Notes: generated by a model from the sequence alone, not told the origin. A stretch of DNA of 37,377 nucleotides from Bacteroidales bacterium (GCA_016285355.1 JAEEQP010000036.1:1-37377); one strand, 5' to 3'; counted from the first letter of the stretch, positions 7,603 to 16,340 are shown. Translations and numbers: made by a program.

Positions 7603-10140
7603 ATGAAAAAACTTTTCTTATCCGTTTTTGTGCTGGCTATCAGCATGATGGCTCTCCAAGCCAAACCCATCGACCGCAATCTTGCCATGACTGCGGCCCA
7701 GAAATTCGCCACAACACAATTTGTCAATGAACGCGCCATGCCGCAACTTGTTTACACAGGTCAGGAGGAAGCGTTCTTTGTCTTCAATGTCGGCGACCAT
7801 GCTTTTGTCATCATCGCTGGAGACGATGCGCACCGCCCTGTCATAGGCTATTCTGACGAGTCCTCGTTTGATGCCTCCAACATCCCGCCTGCGTTGGCGT
7901 ATTATTTGGATGGTGTGGCCGAGTGTATGCTGCAATTGCGCCATGCGGTCGCTACGCCTGCCGTGGCTGCGGAATGGAACTCCGTACTCAGTTATGGACG
8001 CCTTATTTCGCGCAACGGTGGACGCGATACAGGTTACTTCTGCCAGACCAAATGGAACCAAGATTATCCTTACAACTGCTGCTGCCCTGAAGACCCAGCT
8101 GGTTCGGGTGGCCATACCTACGTGGGTTGCCTCGCCACGGCCATGTCGCAGTTGATGCGCTTTTGGGCTTTTCCTTCCAAAGGTAATGGTAGCCACTGTT
8201 ACTATCATGAGGATTATGGTCAGATTTGCGCCGACTTCGGCAACACGAATTATGATTGGGACAACATGCCCAATGTGTTGAACAGCAGCTCTTCAGAAGC
8301 TGAGAAATTAGCCACAGGCACCTTGTGCTTCCATTGCGGTGTTACCATCGATATGGGTTATGGCCCCGATGGCAGTGGCGGTGCCTCTGGTCCTATCCCG
8401 GGAGTCATGCATACCTATTTCGATTATTCCGATGCCAATGTTCAACTTTCGCGCAACGATTTTGAGACGGAAACTTGGAAGACCATGGTGCGCGAGCAGT
8501 TCGATATGGGCTGGCCGATGTATTATGGGGGTTGTGAAAATGATGGCTGCCATGCTTTCGTGTGCGATGGTTACGACGACTACGACATGTTCCACTTCAA
8601 CTTGGGTTGGGGTGGCAGTTCCAACGGTTGGTACCTCATTGACGACGCGCCATATACGCATCCCGCCGATGCCATGTTCAACTTCGTCCCTTCTGAGGTT
8701 TACAACCATACGCCATCAGTCCCCACAGACTTTGTGGCAGTGCCAGTTTCCGATACTGACCTAAGTGTGCATCTTAGTTGGACCAATCCCACCACGACCT
8801 TGGATGGTACGCCGTTGTCGTCCATCGATCGGGTTGAAGTGATGCGCGATAATAAAATAATCATGACTTTTCCTTATGCTACGCCTGGTCAAACCATAGA
8901 GATTGAGGATGACAATGTGCCGCATTACGATGTCTATCACTATGCGGTGTATGCCGTGGCTAATGGTCGTGTCGGCAAGCACGCCAATGCCATGCAGGTG
9001 ATGGTTGGACCTACCTGCCAGTGGAAGATTATCATGACGACCAACTCATTCCAAGGTTGGAAAGGCGGTTGTCTCAGCGTCTACAATACGACAGGACATG
9101 AGCTGGGGCGTTACACAATGACTTCTTCAACCGCCATTTCCGTTGAGCCTGACATGCCTTTGGGCAAACTCAGTTTCGGCTGGACGGCACCGGACGATAT
9201 GGTCAACCAGTTGGGCTTTGTTATTAAGGACTCTGAGAACAATACGGTGTATTCGTTCACAGGCTCCTCCAACGACCTGACTGAGGGCATCTTCTTCGAA
9301 ATCAACAACACCTGCGGCGGTGACCTTTCCTGTGGTACGCCCGATAATTTGGTTGCGACAGTTCAAGACGATGCCATCCTGCTCACTTGGGATGCCGTCG
9401 AAAATCCTGGCTATGGCTACAATATCTACCGCGACGGTCTGTTGTATCGCCTCATCCAAGAAGGCACGACCTTCCTTGACGAAAATGTTGCCTTGGGTGG
9501 CCATTGTTACCGTGTGGCTGTGCTTTGCGAAGGCGGCGAAAATGGCGAATATTCCAACGAGTCATGCGCGACGGCAGGACCTTGTTATCCGCCCCGCAAT
9601 TTGGATTTCGAGTATGTCAACAATTATAAAGTCAAGTTGAAATGGGAGACACCTGAGCCTAACGATGGCCTTTCTGGTTACTACCTCTTTAGAAAGGACG
9701 GCGATGGCGAATTCCACCGCGTCAAGTCGCTGGGTGCTTCGGCGGTTACCTATACCGATAATGCCTTGGTACAGGAAGGTGACTACTACTACCGTCTCTA
9801 TGCCTATTACGGTGACTTGGACTGCACCTCGGCACCGGCTAACTGCAAGTATGAAACCAATGTCTTTGAACTGCACGTCTATTATTCGCCCACAGGCATG
9901 GATGAAAATGAGGCTCAGGTGAAGGTCTATCCCAACCCGACAAAAAGCCTTGTCACCGTCGAAGCAGAAGGCATGACGGAGGTATCGGTTTACAATACTT
10001 TAGGACAGTGCGTGTTGCAGAAGGATGTTACGGATAGCCAAACGGTTGTCGACTTGCAGTGTATGTCCGAAGGCCTCTATCTGCTTCGTGTCAAGATGGA
10101 AAACGGAATCGTCTCAAAACGCATCGCCGTGGAGCGTTAA
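7603..10140 (+). CDS. C10 (streptopain/interpain-like) cysteine protease with T9SS sorting domain
   Basis: 845 residues from the ATG at 7603, where a clean signal peptide begins (MKKLFLSVFVLAISMMALQA). A SpeB-type prodomain follows (about 20-140, with FVIIAGDDAHRPVIGYSDE). The catalytic domain has Cys176 in GCLATAMSQLMR and His317 in GCHAFVCDGYDD, followed by LGWGGSSNGWY. The 141-residue spacing is close to the 148 of SpeB Cys192 and His340. Then come fibronectin III-like modules (about 370-770) and a T9SS type A domain (about 773-845, YPNPTKSLVTVE). Relatives include Prevotella interpain and P. gingivalis PrtT. It probably acts at the cell surface or outside the cell, degrading host or dietary protein. 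The second protease with a T9SS tail in this window. Confidence 0.93.
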   Translation: MKKLFLSVFVLAISMMALQAKPIDRNLAMTAAQKFATTQFVNERAMPQLVYTGQEEAFFVFNVGDHAFVIIAGDDAHRPVIGYSDESSFDASNIPPALAYYLDGVAECMLQLRHAVATPAVAAEWNSVLSYGRLISRNGGRDTGYFCQTKWNQDYPYNCCCPEDPAGSGGHTYVGCLATAMSQLMRFWAFPSKGNGSHCYYHEDYGQICADFGNTNYDWDNMPNVLNSSSSEAEKLATGTLCFHCGVTIDMGYGPDGSGGASGPIPGVMHTYFDYSDANVQLSRNDFETETWKTMVREQFDMGWPMYYGGCENDGCHAFVCDGYDDYDMFHFNLGWGGSSNGWYLIDDAPYTHPADAMFNFVPSEVYNHTPSVPTDFVAVPVSDTDLSVHLSWTNPTTTLDGTPLSSIDRVEVMRDNKIIMTFPYATPGQTIEIEDDNVPHYDVYHYAVYAVANGRVGKHANAMQVMVGPTCQWKIIMTTNSFQGWKGGCLSVYNTTGHELGRYTMTSSTAISVEPDMPLGKLSFGWTAPDDMVNQLGFVIKDSENNTVYSFTGSSNDLTEGIFFEINNTCGGDLSCGTPDNLVATVQDDAILLTWDAVENPGYGYNIYRDGLLYRLIQEGTTFLDENVALGGHCYRVAVLCEGGENGEYSNESCATAGPCYPPRNLDFEYVNNYKVKLKWETPEPNDGLSGYYLFRKDGDGEFHRVKSLGASAVTYTDNALVQEGDYYYRLYAYYGDLDCTSAPANCKYETNVFELHVYYSPTGMDENEAQVKVYPNPTKSLVTVEAEGMTEVSVYNTLGQCVLQKDVTDSQTVVDLQCMSEGLYLLRVKMENGIVSKRIAVER

Positions 10141-10183
10141 GAAAAAACTCCTAACTCCTAATAAATAACTCCTAACTATTTAC

Positions 10184-10191
10184 TACCTTTG
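10184..10191 (+). promoter_or_regulatory. -7 box (TACCTTTG) for mrp
   Basis: TACCTTTG, 21 bp before the mrp start. Just upstream, 10147-10178 is a short direct-repeat tract of ACTCCTAA-like units. Confidence 0.6.
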
Positions 10192-10212
10192 CAGCGATAA
10201 TAATTTAAAATC

Positions 10213-11235
10213 ATGCTAAATAAAGAAAACGTACAGGAAGTCCTGAAGGACGTCATTTATTTCCCCAAGGGGGACAATATCGTGGCTTTGAATATGGTTG
10301 AAAACCTGATGGTTAGGGATAACAATATCCGTTTCGACCTCGTTATGGAACATGCCAACGACCCGAAAAACGACATTTTGGTGAACGGTGCCAAGCGCAC
10401 TTTGACCGAGGTGTTCGGCGAAGACATCAACGTGGAAATCAAGGTGGTGGAGGAGAAAACGGCCCTCTCGAAGGTGAAGCACATCATCGCTGTGGCTTCG
10501 GGCAAGGGCGGTGTCGGCAAGTCGACGGTGGCAGCCAATTTGGCCATTGCTTTGGCACGTGCCAACCAACGTGTGGGTTTGATTGATGCTGACATTTATG
10601 GTCCTTCCGTCCCGATGATGTTCGGCACCGAAAACGAGCGTCCTTCTGCATTTGAGAAAGACGGCAAGACGGTGATGTTACCCATCGAAAAATATGGAAT
10701 CAAGTTGTTGAGTATCGGTTATTTCGTCGATGCCAACCGTCCTCTGATATGGCGTGGACCCATGGCCACCAGTGCTTTGAACCAACTGATGAACGACACC
10801 CTTTGGGGCGAGTTGGATTGGATGGTAGTCGATATGCCTCCTGGAACAGGTGACATCCAACTGACTTTGGCACAACAATATAACGTGTCAGGTGCCCTCA
10901 TCGTGACCACACCGCAGAAAGTGGCCTTCGCCGATGTACTTCGTGCAGCCATGATGTTCAAGGAAGAGGCATTGCAAATCCCGATTTACGGCCTTGTGGA
11001 GAACATGGCTTACTTCACACCTTCCGATATGCCTGAGAAGAAATACTATATCTTCGGCAAGGAGACCGGTCAGCAGTTTGCTGACCAACTGGGTGTGCCG
11101 CTCCTCGGTCAGATTCCGATTACCGAAAAGATTGCCGAATGTGGCGACAATGGTATGCCGCTCGCCTTGGATGCAGATTCACCGGTCACGAAGGCCTTCG
11201 ACAAGATTGCACAGGAAATCATTAAATCGAAATAA
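10213..11235 (+). CDS. mrp: Mrp/NBP35-family P-loop ATPase, iron-sulfur cluster carrier
   Basis: 340 residues. An N-terminal MIP18/DUF59-type domain (about 1-80) is followed by the deviant Walker A GKGGVGKS (97-104), the DADIYGPS switch segment and the DMPPGTGD motif. Mrp/ApbC proteins bind and transfer [4Fe-4S] clusters in the cytoplasm. The C-terminal CxxC found in E. coli and yeast relatives is absent: the corresponding stretch reads ENMAYFTPSDMPEKKYYIFG, which is typical of Bacteroidota Mrp and not a sign of decay. A NifU-domain gene follows after 109 bp, a pairing that supports a joint role in Fe-S assembly. Confidence 0.93.
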   Translation: MLNKENVQEVLKDVIYFPKGDNIVALNMVENLMVRDNNIRFDLVMEHANDPKNDILVNGAKRTLTEVFGEDINVEIKVVEEKTALSKVKHIIAVASGKGGVGKSTVAANLAIALARANQRVGLIDADIYGPSVPMMFGTENERPSAFEKDGKTVMLPIEKYGIKLLSIGYFVDANRPLIWRGPMATSALNQLMNDTLWGELDWMVVDMPPGTGDIQLTLAQQYNVSGALIVTTPQKVAFADVLRAAMMFKEEALQIPIYGLVENMAYFTPSDMPEKKYYIFGKETGQQFADQLGVPLLGQIPITEKIAECGDNGMPLALDADSPVTKAFDKIAQEIIKSK

Positions 11236-11241
11236 TAATTG

Positions 11242-11328
11242 CACGCAGAATACGCAGAATTATGGGAAGCGCAAGGCGACCCAAATAAAGTGTCCGGCAG
11301 GTTCTGCGATTTCTGCGGATTCTGCGTG
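11242..11328. repeat. Inverted-repeat extragenic element, CGCAGAAT family (copy 1)
   Basis: Left arm 11242-11261 (CACGCAGAATACGCAGAATT) and right arm 11309-11328 are reverse complements over 20 nt with two mismatches, enclosing 47 nt. The left arm recurs without change at 25955-25974. It lies between mrp and the NifU-domain gene. Confidence 0.8.
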
Positions 11329-11344
11329 AGAAAGGAAAACGATA

Positions 11345-11596
11345 ATGGATAGAGAAACAATATTACGCAAGGTAAAGAACGTCCTCGAACAGGTGCGTCC
11401 CTACCTCCAGCAGGATGGCGGCGACGTCAATTTCGTGGAACTCACCGACGACAACACCGTCATCGTGGAACTGACAGGTGCCTGTGGTAATTGCCCTCAC
11501 AGCAGGTCGACCCTCAAAAACGGCATCGAGGCCGTGATGAAGAAAGTCATCCCCGAAATCAAGTCGGTGGAGCAGGTTGAAACTTTGGATTTATAA
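11345..11596 (+). CDS. NifU C-terminal-domain (Nfu-type) Fe-S scaffold protein
   Basis: 83 residues, the normal length for a stand-alone Nfu domain. It has the signature RPYLQQDGGDVNFVEL followed by GACGNCPHS with the CxxC pair C47 and C50 that ligates a cluster across a dimer, and ends in VIPEIKSVEQV. In known systems Nfu proteins accept or deliver [4Fe-4S] clusters to target apoproteins in the cytoplasm. Its position just after mrp fits cooperation in cluster trafficking. The inverted-repeat element between the two genes could affect the balance of their transcripts. Confidence 0.93.
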   Translation: MDRETILRKVKNVLEQVRPYLQQDGGDVNFVELTDDNTVIVELTGACGNCPHSRSTLKNGIEAVMKKVIPEIKSVEQVETLDL

Positions 11597-11625
11597 TTAA
11601 TTGTCAAACATAAAATCAAACGAAA

Positions 11626-13284
11626 ATGAAAAAAGTTTTATTCTCATTAGTGGCTATGCTGCTTCTCTCGGTGAGCGGCATTGCGCAAACGACATTTACA
11701 AAGGTCACCTCGGCCTCGGGTCTTGAGGCGGGTGCCAATTACCTCATCGTGGCTCATCACGACGATTTTGGAGTCCTCGCCATGGGTTACCAAAAGACAA
11801 GCAACCGCAACGCTGTGATTGTGAGCGAAAACGGCGAATCCATCACGGTGACGCTTGGCACCGACCCCAACAGTGAAACAGACGTATTCCAAATCACCTT
11901 AGGCGGTAGCTCTGGCGCTTGGACCTTGTTCGACGAGGTGAAAGGCGGATACCTTTATGCTTCAAGCAGTAGCAGCAACCAACTGAAGACGCAAGCCACC
12001 AACAATGCCAATGGCGAATGGAGCATTGTCTTTAACGCTGATGGCACGGCTGAAGTTGTGGCCCAAGGCGACAATACTCGCAATAACATGCGTTTCAACC
12101 CGAACAATGGCACACCTTTGTTCAGTTGCTATGCCGAAACATCGAGCGTTGACACGCGTGTCAGTTTTTACAAAGCTGGCGGCAGCTCTCAACCCGATCC
12201 CGAGCCGACCAATTATCCCACCAACTTCGCCGGACAACCCGATGGCGTTGACGTGACCCTCACTTGGACCGATGCCACAGGTGCACAGCTGCCTGCAAAA
12301 TATTTGGTCGTGGCCTCGACTGGCAATATTCCTGTTCCTACCGATGGTGAGCCCGTTGCCGATGGCCCATTAGCCAAAAATGTGGCTTACGGTGTTCAAA
12401 CTGTAACTTTCAGCGGCTTGCAAGGTGGCGTTAGTTATCATTTCGCCATTTTCCCCTACACGAACAGTGGTGCCAACATCGACTACAAAACGGATGGCAA
12501 CTATCCGACTGTGACTGCCATTACGGAGGAGATTTACAATCTGCTTTACGAAGAGTTTGAAGAAGATTTGGGCTCGTTCTTTGCTTACAATGCTTACGGT
12601 GAACAAGTTTGGCACCAAGCCACTTACCAAGGCAATGGCTATGCCCAAATGAACGGCTATGCTGATGGAGCTTCTCACCAGAACGAAGACTGGCTGATTG
12701 GCTATGTCGAGATTTCGCCCAATATGGTGTTTAACGAAGTCTGGCTTGAGTTTAAAACGGCCATGAAGTATGAAGGTGACCAGCTGCGCGTGGCCCTCTC
12801 CAGCGACTATGATGGCAACAGTGAACCCGGCGAGTTCGAATGGGTAGACCTTACCGATGCTTTTGACTACTCGGCAGGTAACTATGAATGGGTTGAATCT
12901 GGCAAAGTCGATATCACTGGAATGATTCCGAATTATCCTTGCTCATTCTATGTTGCCTTCATCTATACCAGCAGCGACGAGATGGCCGCTTCATGGGAGG
13001 TTGACGATGTGAAAGTGACAGGTACGAATGTGAATGCAGTTAATGAAGTTGAGATGTCGGCCATCAGCCTCTATCCCAACCCCGCCAGCGAACAGGTGAC
13101 ATTCACGCTTGAAAGCGATGCCGAAGTCAGCATCTTCGACATGACAGGCCGCATGGTGAGCGTGTCGCAATGCCAGGCTGGTCAAGCCCAACTCGGTGTG
13201 AGTGAACTTGAAAGTGGCGTTTATTTTGTCAACTTCCGTTTCACCAATGGTGGTACGGCGGTTTCCAAGTTTGTGAAGTTTTAA
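11626..13284 (+). CDS. T9SS-secreted choice-of-anchor J protein
   Basis: 552 residues. Signal peptide about 1-20 (MKKVLFSLVAMLLLSVSGIA-Q). Residues 22-190 form a beta-rich N-terminal region (TFTKVTSASGLEAGANYLIV), then a short fibronectin III-like module (about 196-300, DVTLTWTDATGAQ), then a choice-of-anchor J/cleaved-adhesin-like jelly-roll (about 303-470) with NEDWLIGYVEISPN and SWEVDDVKVTG, and a T9SS type A tail (about 480-552, LYPNPASEQVTF). No protease or hydrolase catalytic motif is seen. Proteins of this build are outer-surface or secreted binding proteins; the ligand is unknown. The gene lies 29 bp after the NifU-domain gene and is followed by a triple-hairpin element. Confidence 0.88.
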   Translation: MKKVLFSLVAMLLLSVSGIAQTTFTKVTSASGLEAGANYLIVAHHDDFGVLAMGYQKTSNRNAVIVSENGESITVTLGTDPNSETDVFQITLGGSSGAWTLFDEVKGGYLYASSSSSNQLKTQATNNANGEWSIVFNADGTAEVVAQGDNTRNNMRFNPNNGTPLFSCYAETSSVDTRVSFYKAGGSSQPDPEPTNYPTNFAGQPDGVDVTLTWTDATGAQLPAKYLVVASTGNIPVPTDGEPVADGPLAKNVAYGVQTVTFSGLQGGVSYHFAIFPYTNSGANIDYKTDGNYPTVTAITEEIYNLLYEEFEEDLGSFFAYNAYGEQVWHQATYQGNGYAQMNGYADGASHQNEDWLIGYVEISPNMVFNEVWLEFKTAMKYEGDQLRVALSSDYDGNSEPGEFEWVDLTDAFDYSAGNYEWVESGKVDITGMIPNYPCSFYVAFIYTSSDEMAASWEVDDVKVTGTNVNAVNEVEMSAISLYPNPASEQVTFTLESDAEVSIFDMTGRMVSVSQCQAGQAQLGVSELESGVYFVNFRFTNGGTAVSKFVKF

Positions 13285-13314
13285 GATAGATATGTGTTTT
13301 TGAATCCCTTGGTT

Positions 13315-13394
13315 CGGGCGGATTTGCAATCCGCCCGTCCCGAGAGGGGGATTACAAATCCCCAATTCAGCCTCGGCGGATTGCAAATCCGCCG
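13315..13394. repeat. Triple hairpin extragenic element with shared GGATT...AATCC core
   Basis: Three successive perfect stem-loops: 13315-13337 (10-bp arms CGGGCGGATT), 13347-13363 (7-bp arms GGGGATT) and 13374-13394 (9-bp arms CGGCGGATT), each with a 3-nt loop and each built around GGATT/AATCC. The element fills most of the gap before the gene at 13404. The middle stem may also end transcription. Confidence 0.85.
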
Positions 13395-13403
13395 AAACTT
13401 AAA

Positions 13404-14960
13404 ATGAAGAAATTACATCTCATAGTGTTATTGTTCCTCGTTTGCCGAGCCTCGGCCCAGCAGGTGGAGCCAGTGCGTTATGAGGTGAGCCGTTGGAGCA
13501 AGGAACAAGGCTGCCATTTCCAGACCCTTGGCGAGGGCGAAGGCATCATGGTCTACGAAACAGAGAAGACCGACAAGGACAAACGCCGCCTATGGAGTTT
13601 TGCCTGTTTAGACAGTAGCCTTTACGAGACCCGCAGCGACCTCATTCCTTTACCCGACAAAATCAAATACTTTGACTCGGACAGCGATGGTCATCATGCC
13701 GTTTTCCTTTTTGTCAACGAGAGCAACAAAAAAGCTGCCGACTCCTTGGATTTCATTGTGGTGAGCTTCAATCGGGCGGAGAAGTCCTACCAGACTTTTT
13801 GGAACAAATGGCCTGAGAAGTCGGTGCCGTTGTCGGTGAAAGTGGTTGACGGCACGATGTTGCTGACCCTCAACAACAAAAGCGGCAATGGAAGCCTATA
13901 TTTTTACGACTTGACCAACCACTCTTGTCGCACCGTGACGCCATCATCGAGCAGTTATGTCTTGTTCCAAACCGAGGCTTTCCCGAAGGAACATTGTTTC
14001 GTTGTGGCGGCCAAAGAGTTTGAAAACAAGCGTTTTTCCTCCACTTCGTTTCTGGTCTATTCGACTTCGGGAAGCCTGCAAGGCAGTTACCGATATGAGA
14101 ACATTCCCAATGCCGCCTTGGGTCGCATGGTGTTCCGTTTCGACGAAAACAGGGACCTCGTTGTCATCGGCACCTTGGAGCGCGAGACAGGAAGAAAAGT
14201 CAATCTTGAAGGCATAACGGAAAACTTTGATAAAGAGAGCGTTGGCGTGGTGTGGATGCGCTTTGTTGGCGGAATACCTGACAGCAAGATATATCTGTTC
14301 AAGGACATGTCCGAAATCGAAAACGCCCTGACTGCCTCTGACCGTGTACGGTTGCGCGAGGAGAAGCTGAAGATGAGCAAAAACCAAAATATCACTAAAG
14401 GCGAGATTGCCTTCCAGTTTTGGACACCTCGGTTGAATGATTTCGGCGACTTGACCGTCTTTTCAGTGGAGGCTTTCATGCCCTATTACCACACGGAAAC
14501 CCGCATGAATTATGGCTATTACGGCTATTATGGCGGTTATCCATACACCTACACCGTGTTCGACGGCTACGACTTTTTCAGCGAGATTATCCTTGCTTTC
14601 GACAGCGAGGGTCACCTGAAATGGCAACAGTCGGTGAAGTTCGACAATGAGTTGACTTTCGACCTTTTCCCCCATGCCTCCGAGGGAATCTGCTATGATG
14701 AGCTTGTCGTGGCTTCACCGTATCGTAACAAGTTGCGTTACATCGCTTTCGATGCCTTCGGACAGCCGCTGATGAGCCTGCAAGAAGAGAAATTGGCTCC
14801 CATCTATGGTGCTGATTACGTGGAAGATGAATATTTCGCACAGCTGACCAAGTGGTACGACAGCCGTTTCCTGATTTTTGGTTCTCAAATCATTCAAAAC
14901 GGCAGTCAGCCCAAGCCGAGGCGGTCGGTGTTTTATCTGCAGAAGGTTCAATATGATTGA
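13404..14960 (+). CDS. Exported protein of unknown function
   Basis: 518 residues with an N-terminal signal peptide (MKKLHLIVLLFLVCRASAQ), so exported, probably periplasmic; it has no lipobox and no T9SS tail. The rest is beta-rich with recurring short strands such as LWSFACLDSSLYE, LVVIGTLERETGRKV and LILFGSQ-like segments, reminiscent of a beta-propeller, but no named family was recognised. A Tyr/Gly-rich stretch (YGYYGYYGGYPY) begins near residue 369. Its stop is 3 bp from the next start, so it is translationally close to the methyltransferase-like gene. The start sits 9 bp after the third hairpin of the upstream element, so the hairpins lie in its 5' leader unless it is cotranscribed from upstream. 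Confidence 0.8.
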   Translation: MKKLHLIVLLFLVCRASAQQVEPVRYEVSRWSKEQGCHFQTLGEGEGIMVYETEKTDKDKRRLWSFACLDSSLYETRSDLIPLPDKIKYFDSDSDGHHAVFLFVNESNKKAADSLDFIVVSFNRAEKSYQTFWNKWPEKSVPLSVKVVDGTMLLTLNNKSGNGSLYFYDLTNHSCRTVTPSSSSYVLFQTEAFPKEHCFVVAAKEFENKRFSSTSFLVYSTSGSLQGSYRYENIPNAALGRMVFRFDENRDLVVIGTLERETGRKVNLEGITENFDKESVGVVWMRFVGGIPDSKIYLFKDMSEIENALTASDRVRLREEKLKMSKNQNITKGEIAFQFWTPRLNDFGDLTVFSVEAFMPYYHTETRMNYGYYGYYGGYPYTYTVFDGYDFFSEIILAFDSEGHLKWQQSVKFDNELTFDLFPHASEGICYDELVVASPYRNKLRYIAFDAFGQPLMSLQEEKLAPIYGADYVEDEYFAQLTKWYDSRFLIFGSQIIQNGSQPKPRRSVFYLQKVQYD

Positions 14961-14963
14961 GTT

Positions 14964-15632
14964 ATGTTGACAAGTTACTTGAAATATCTGATGCAGCGCA
15001 AGAGCGAGTACTCGATTCATTCGCCCTTTGTGTATGAGTTTATGCGCAAGGTGTTGAACGACAGTGGTTCCAACCGTGACTACGACACTATCTACCGCAT
15101 CGCCCGCCTGCTCGACAAACGGAAGCATGTCAACTATAACTTGCGCAGACAGAGTAGGTTGCTCTATCGCATGGTGCGTTATTTCGAGCCCGATTCAGTG
15201 GTGTCGTTCGGGCACATGAGTGCTTTGAATGCTACGGCCATGGCTTTGGGTCACATGCAGACCAAGGTCTATTTGGAGCAGTCGGAGGTCTTTTTGGAAA
15301 CACTCAACTCGATGGGCGTGGTCAATGTGAACCTCATCCAACCCGAAGAATTTGACTCCGAGCATTTCAGGCGGCTCAACACAGGCTTTGTCTTCTTCAG
15401 CCGTGACTCCTTTGAGGACGATACATGGGATTATCTCATTGATTGTCTGAACTATAAGACAGCGGACTCGGTGTTTGTATTTGAAGGCATCCACCACAAT
15501 AGGGCCATGGAAGACGCTTGGGAGGAAATCAAGGCTAACGAGGATGTGTCGGTCACTTTCGACTTGTATTGCGTTGGCATGGTCTTCTTCCGCGAAGGTA
15601 TTGAGAAACAGGATTTTGTATTAAAATATTAA
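14964..15632 (+). CDS. Methyltransferase-like protein (class I SAM fold, possibly degenerate)
   Basis: 222 residues, cytoplasmic. The N-terminal EYSIHSPFVYEFMRKV motif matches a Bacteroidota family annotated as class I SAM-dependent or O-methyltransferases, which normally continue with a glycine-rich LELGTSLG-type motif I. Here the corresponding stretch is VVSFGHMSALNATAMALG, with only one of the expected glycines, so SAM binding may be weak or lost. Later segments (DYLIDCLNYKTADSVFVFEGIHHNRAMEDAW and FDLYCVGMVFFREG) keep the family layout. The stop codon overlaps the first unit of a heptamer array. Function unknown; family call moderately sure. Confidence 0.7.
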   Translation: MLTSYLKYLMQRKSEYSIHSPFVYEFMRKVLNDSGSNRDYDTIYRIARLLDKRKHVNYNLRRQSRLLYRMVRYFEPDSVVSFGHMSALNATAMALGHMQTKVYLEQSEVFLETLNSMGVVNVNLIQPEEFDSEHFRRLNTGFVFFSRDSFEDDTWDYLIDCLNYKTADSVFVFEGIHHNRAMEDAWEEIKANEDVSVTFDLYCVGMVFFREGIEKQDFVLKY

Positions 15633-15722
15633 TGCTGAATGCTGAATGCTGAATGCTGAATGTGGAATGCTGAATTTTAAATTTTAAATTTTAAATCTTA
15701 AATTTTGAATTTTGAATTTTGA
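15632..15722 (+). repeat. Heptamer tandem array, 13 units
   Basis: Reading from 15632 in steps of seven: ATGCTGA four times, ATGTGGA, ATGCTGA, ATTTTAA three times, ATCTTAA, then ATTTTGA three times, followed at once by the ATG of the next gene. The array fills the whole gap, keeps one period and shifts unit sequence in blocks. A similar AT-rich motif precedes rbfA (about 34851-34901). Confidence 0.9.
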
Positions 15723-16283
15723 ATGAAAAACATCACTTATACCCGAACTGGCGACGAAGGCAAGACCTCATTAATAGGTGGCTTGCGCGTCGCGAAATTT
15801 GATGATAGAGTAGAGGCATACGGCACTGTCGATGAGCTGAGTGCCTTCATCGGCGTGTTGTACGACCAAAACGGTGTCACCGCTGAGATGCGGACGGTGT
15901 TGGACACTATCCAAAACAAACTGTTCACCATCGAATCACATTTCGCCTTGGACGAGAACTCCGAGGTGAAGAAGATGATTCCTGTGCTGACCACCGAGGA
16001 TGTAGCTTTTGTGGAGCACGAAATCGACGTGATGAACGAACAGTTACCTGAATTGAGGTACTTTGTCATTCCAGGCGGAAATCTGAAGGCCAGTTATGCC
16101 CATGTGTGCCGCACGGTTTGTCGTCGTGCCGAGCGTCATGGTTGGCGTTTGGCTGCGCAACATCCTGTGGATACGCTCGATTTGAAGTACCTGAACCGAC
16201 TTTCGGATTATTTCTTCGTTTTGGCAAGATTTTTTGGCTTTTTAGAAGAAGTTGACGAAAACAATTGGGAATCAAATAAATAA
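15723..16283 (+). CDS. PduO-type cob(I)yrinic acid a,c-diamide adenosyltransferase
   Basis: 186 residues, the usual length. It carries the family's ATP-binding N-terminus YTRTGDEGKTSLIGG, the YGTVDELSAFIGVL helix, the FVIPGG segment, and a C-terminal RAERHGW...YLNRLSDYFFVLAR block. The enzyme transfers adenosyl from ATP to cob(I)alamin to make coenzyme B12 in the cytoplasm. No other cobalamin gene is nearby, so the link is probably B12 salvage for a B12-dependent mutase elsewhere. No promoter box is seen: the entire upstream gap is the heptamer array, so it is either cotranscribed with 14964-15632 or driven from within the repeats. Confidence 0.94.
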   Translation: MKNITYTRTGDEGKTSLIGGLRVAKFDDRVEAYGTVDELSAFIGVLYDQNGVTAEMRTVLDTIQNKLFTIESHFALDENSEVKKMIPVLTTEDVAFVEHEIDVMNEQLPELRYFVIPGGNLKASYAHVCRTVCRRAERHGWRLAAQHPVDTLDLKYLNRLSDYFFVLARFFGFLEEVDENNWESNK

Positions 16284-16310
16284 AATTTTGTTATTTTTAC
16301 AAAAAAGTCC

Positions 16311-16340
16311 TTGCCAATTCCAAAAATACTTGTACTTTTG
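16311..16340 (+). promoter_or_regulatory. Full Bacteroidota promoter for the DUF2795 gene
   Basis: TTG (16311-16313), 19-bp spacer, then TACTTTTG (16333-16340), 38 bp before the ATG at 16379. Both elements and spacing fit the -33/-7 consensus. Confidence 0.75.

Noticed and set aside
11008..11064. Degraded Mrp because of the missing CxxC
   Set aside because: Bacteroidota Mrp proteins commonly read FTP...PEKKYYIFG at this place; the P-loop and DMPPGTGD motifs are intact.
15632..15722. CRISPR array
   Set aside because: The period is seven with no spacers, so it is a simple tandem repeat.
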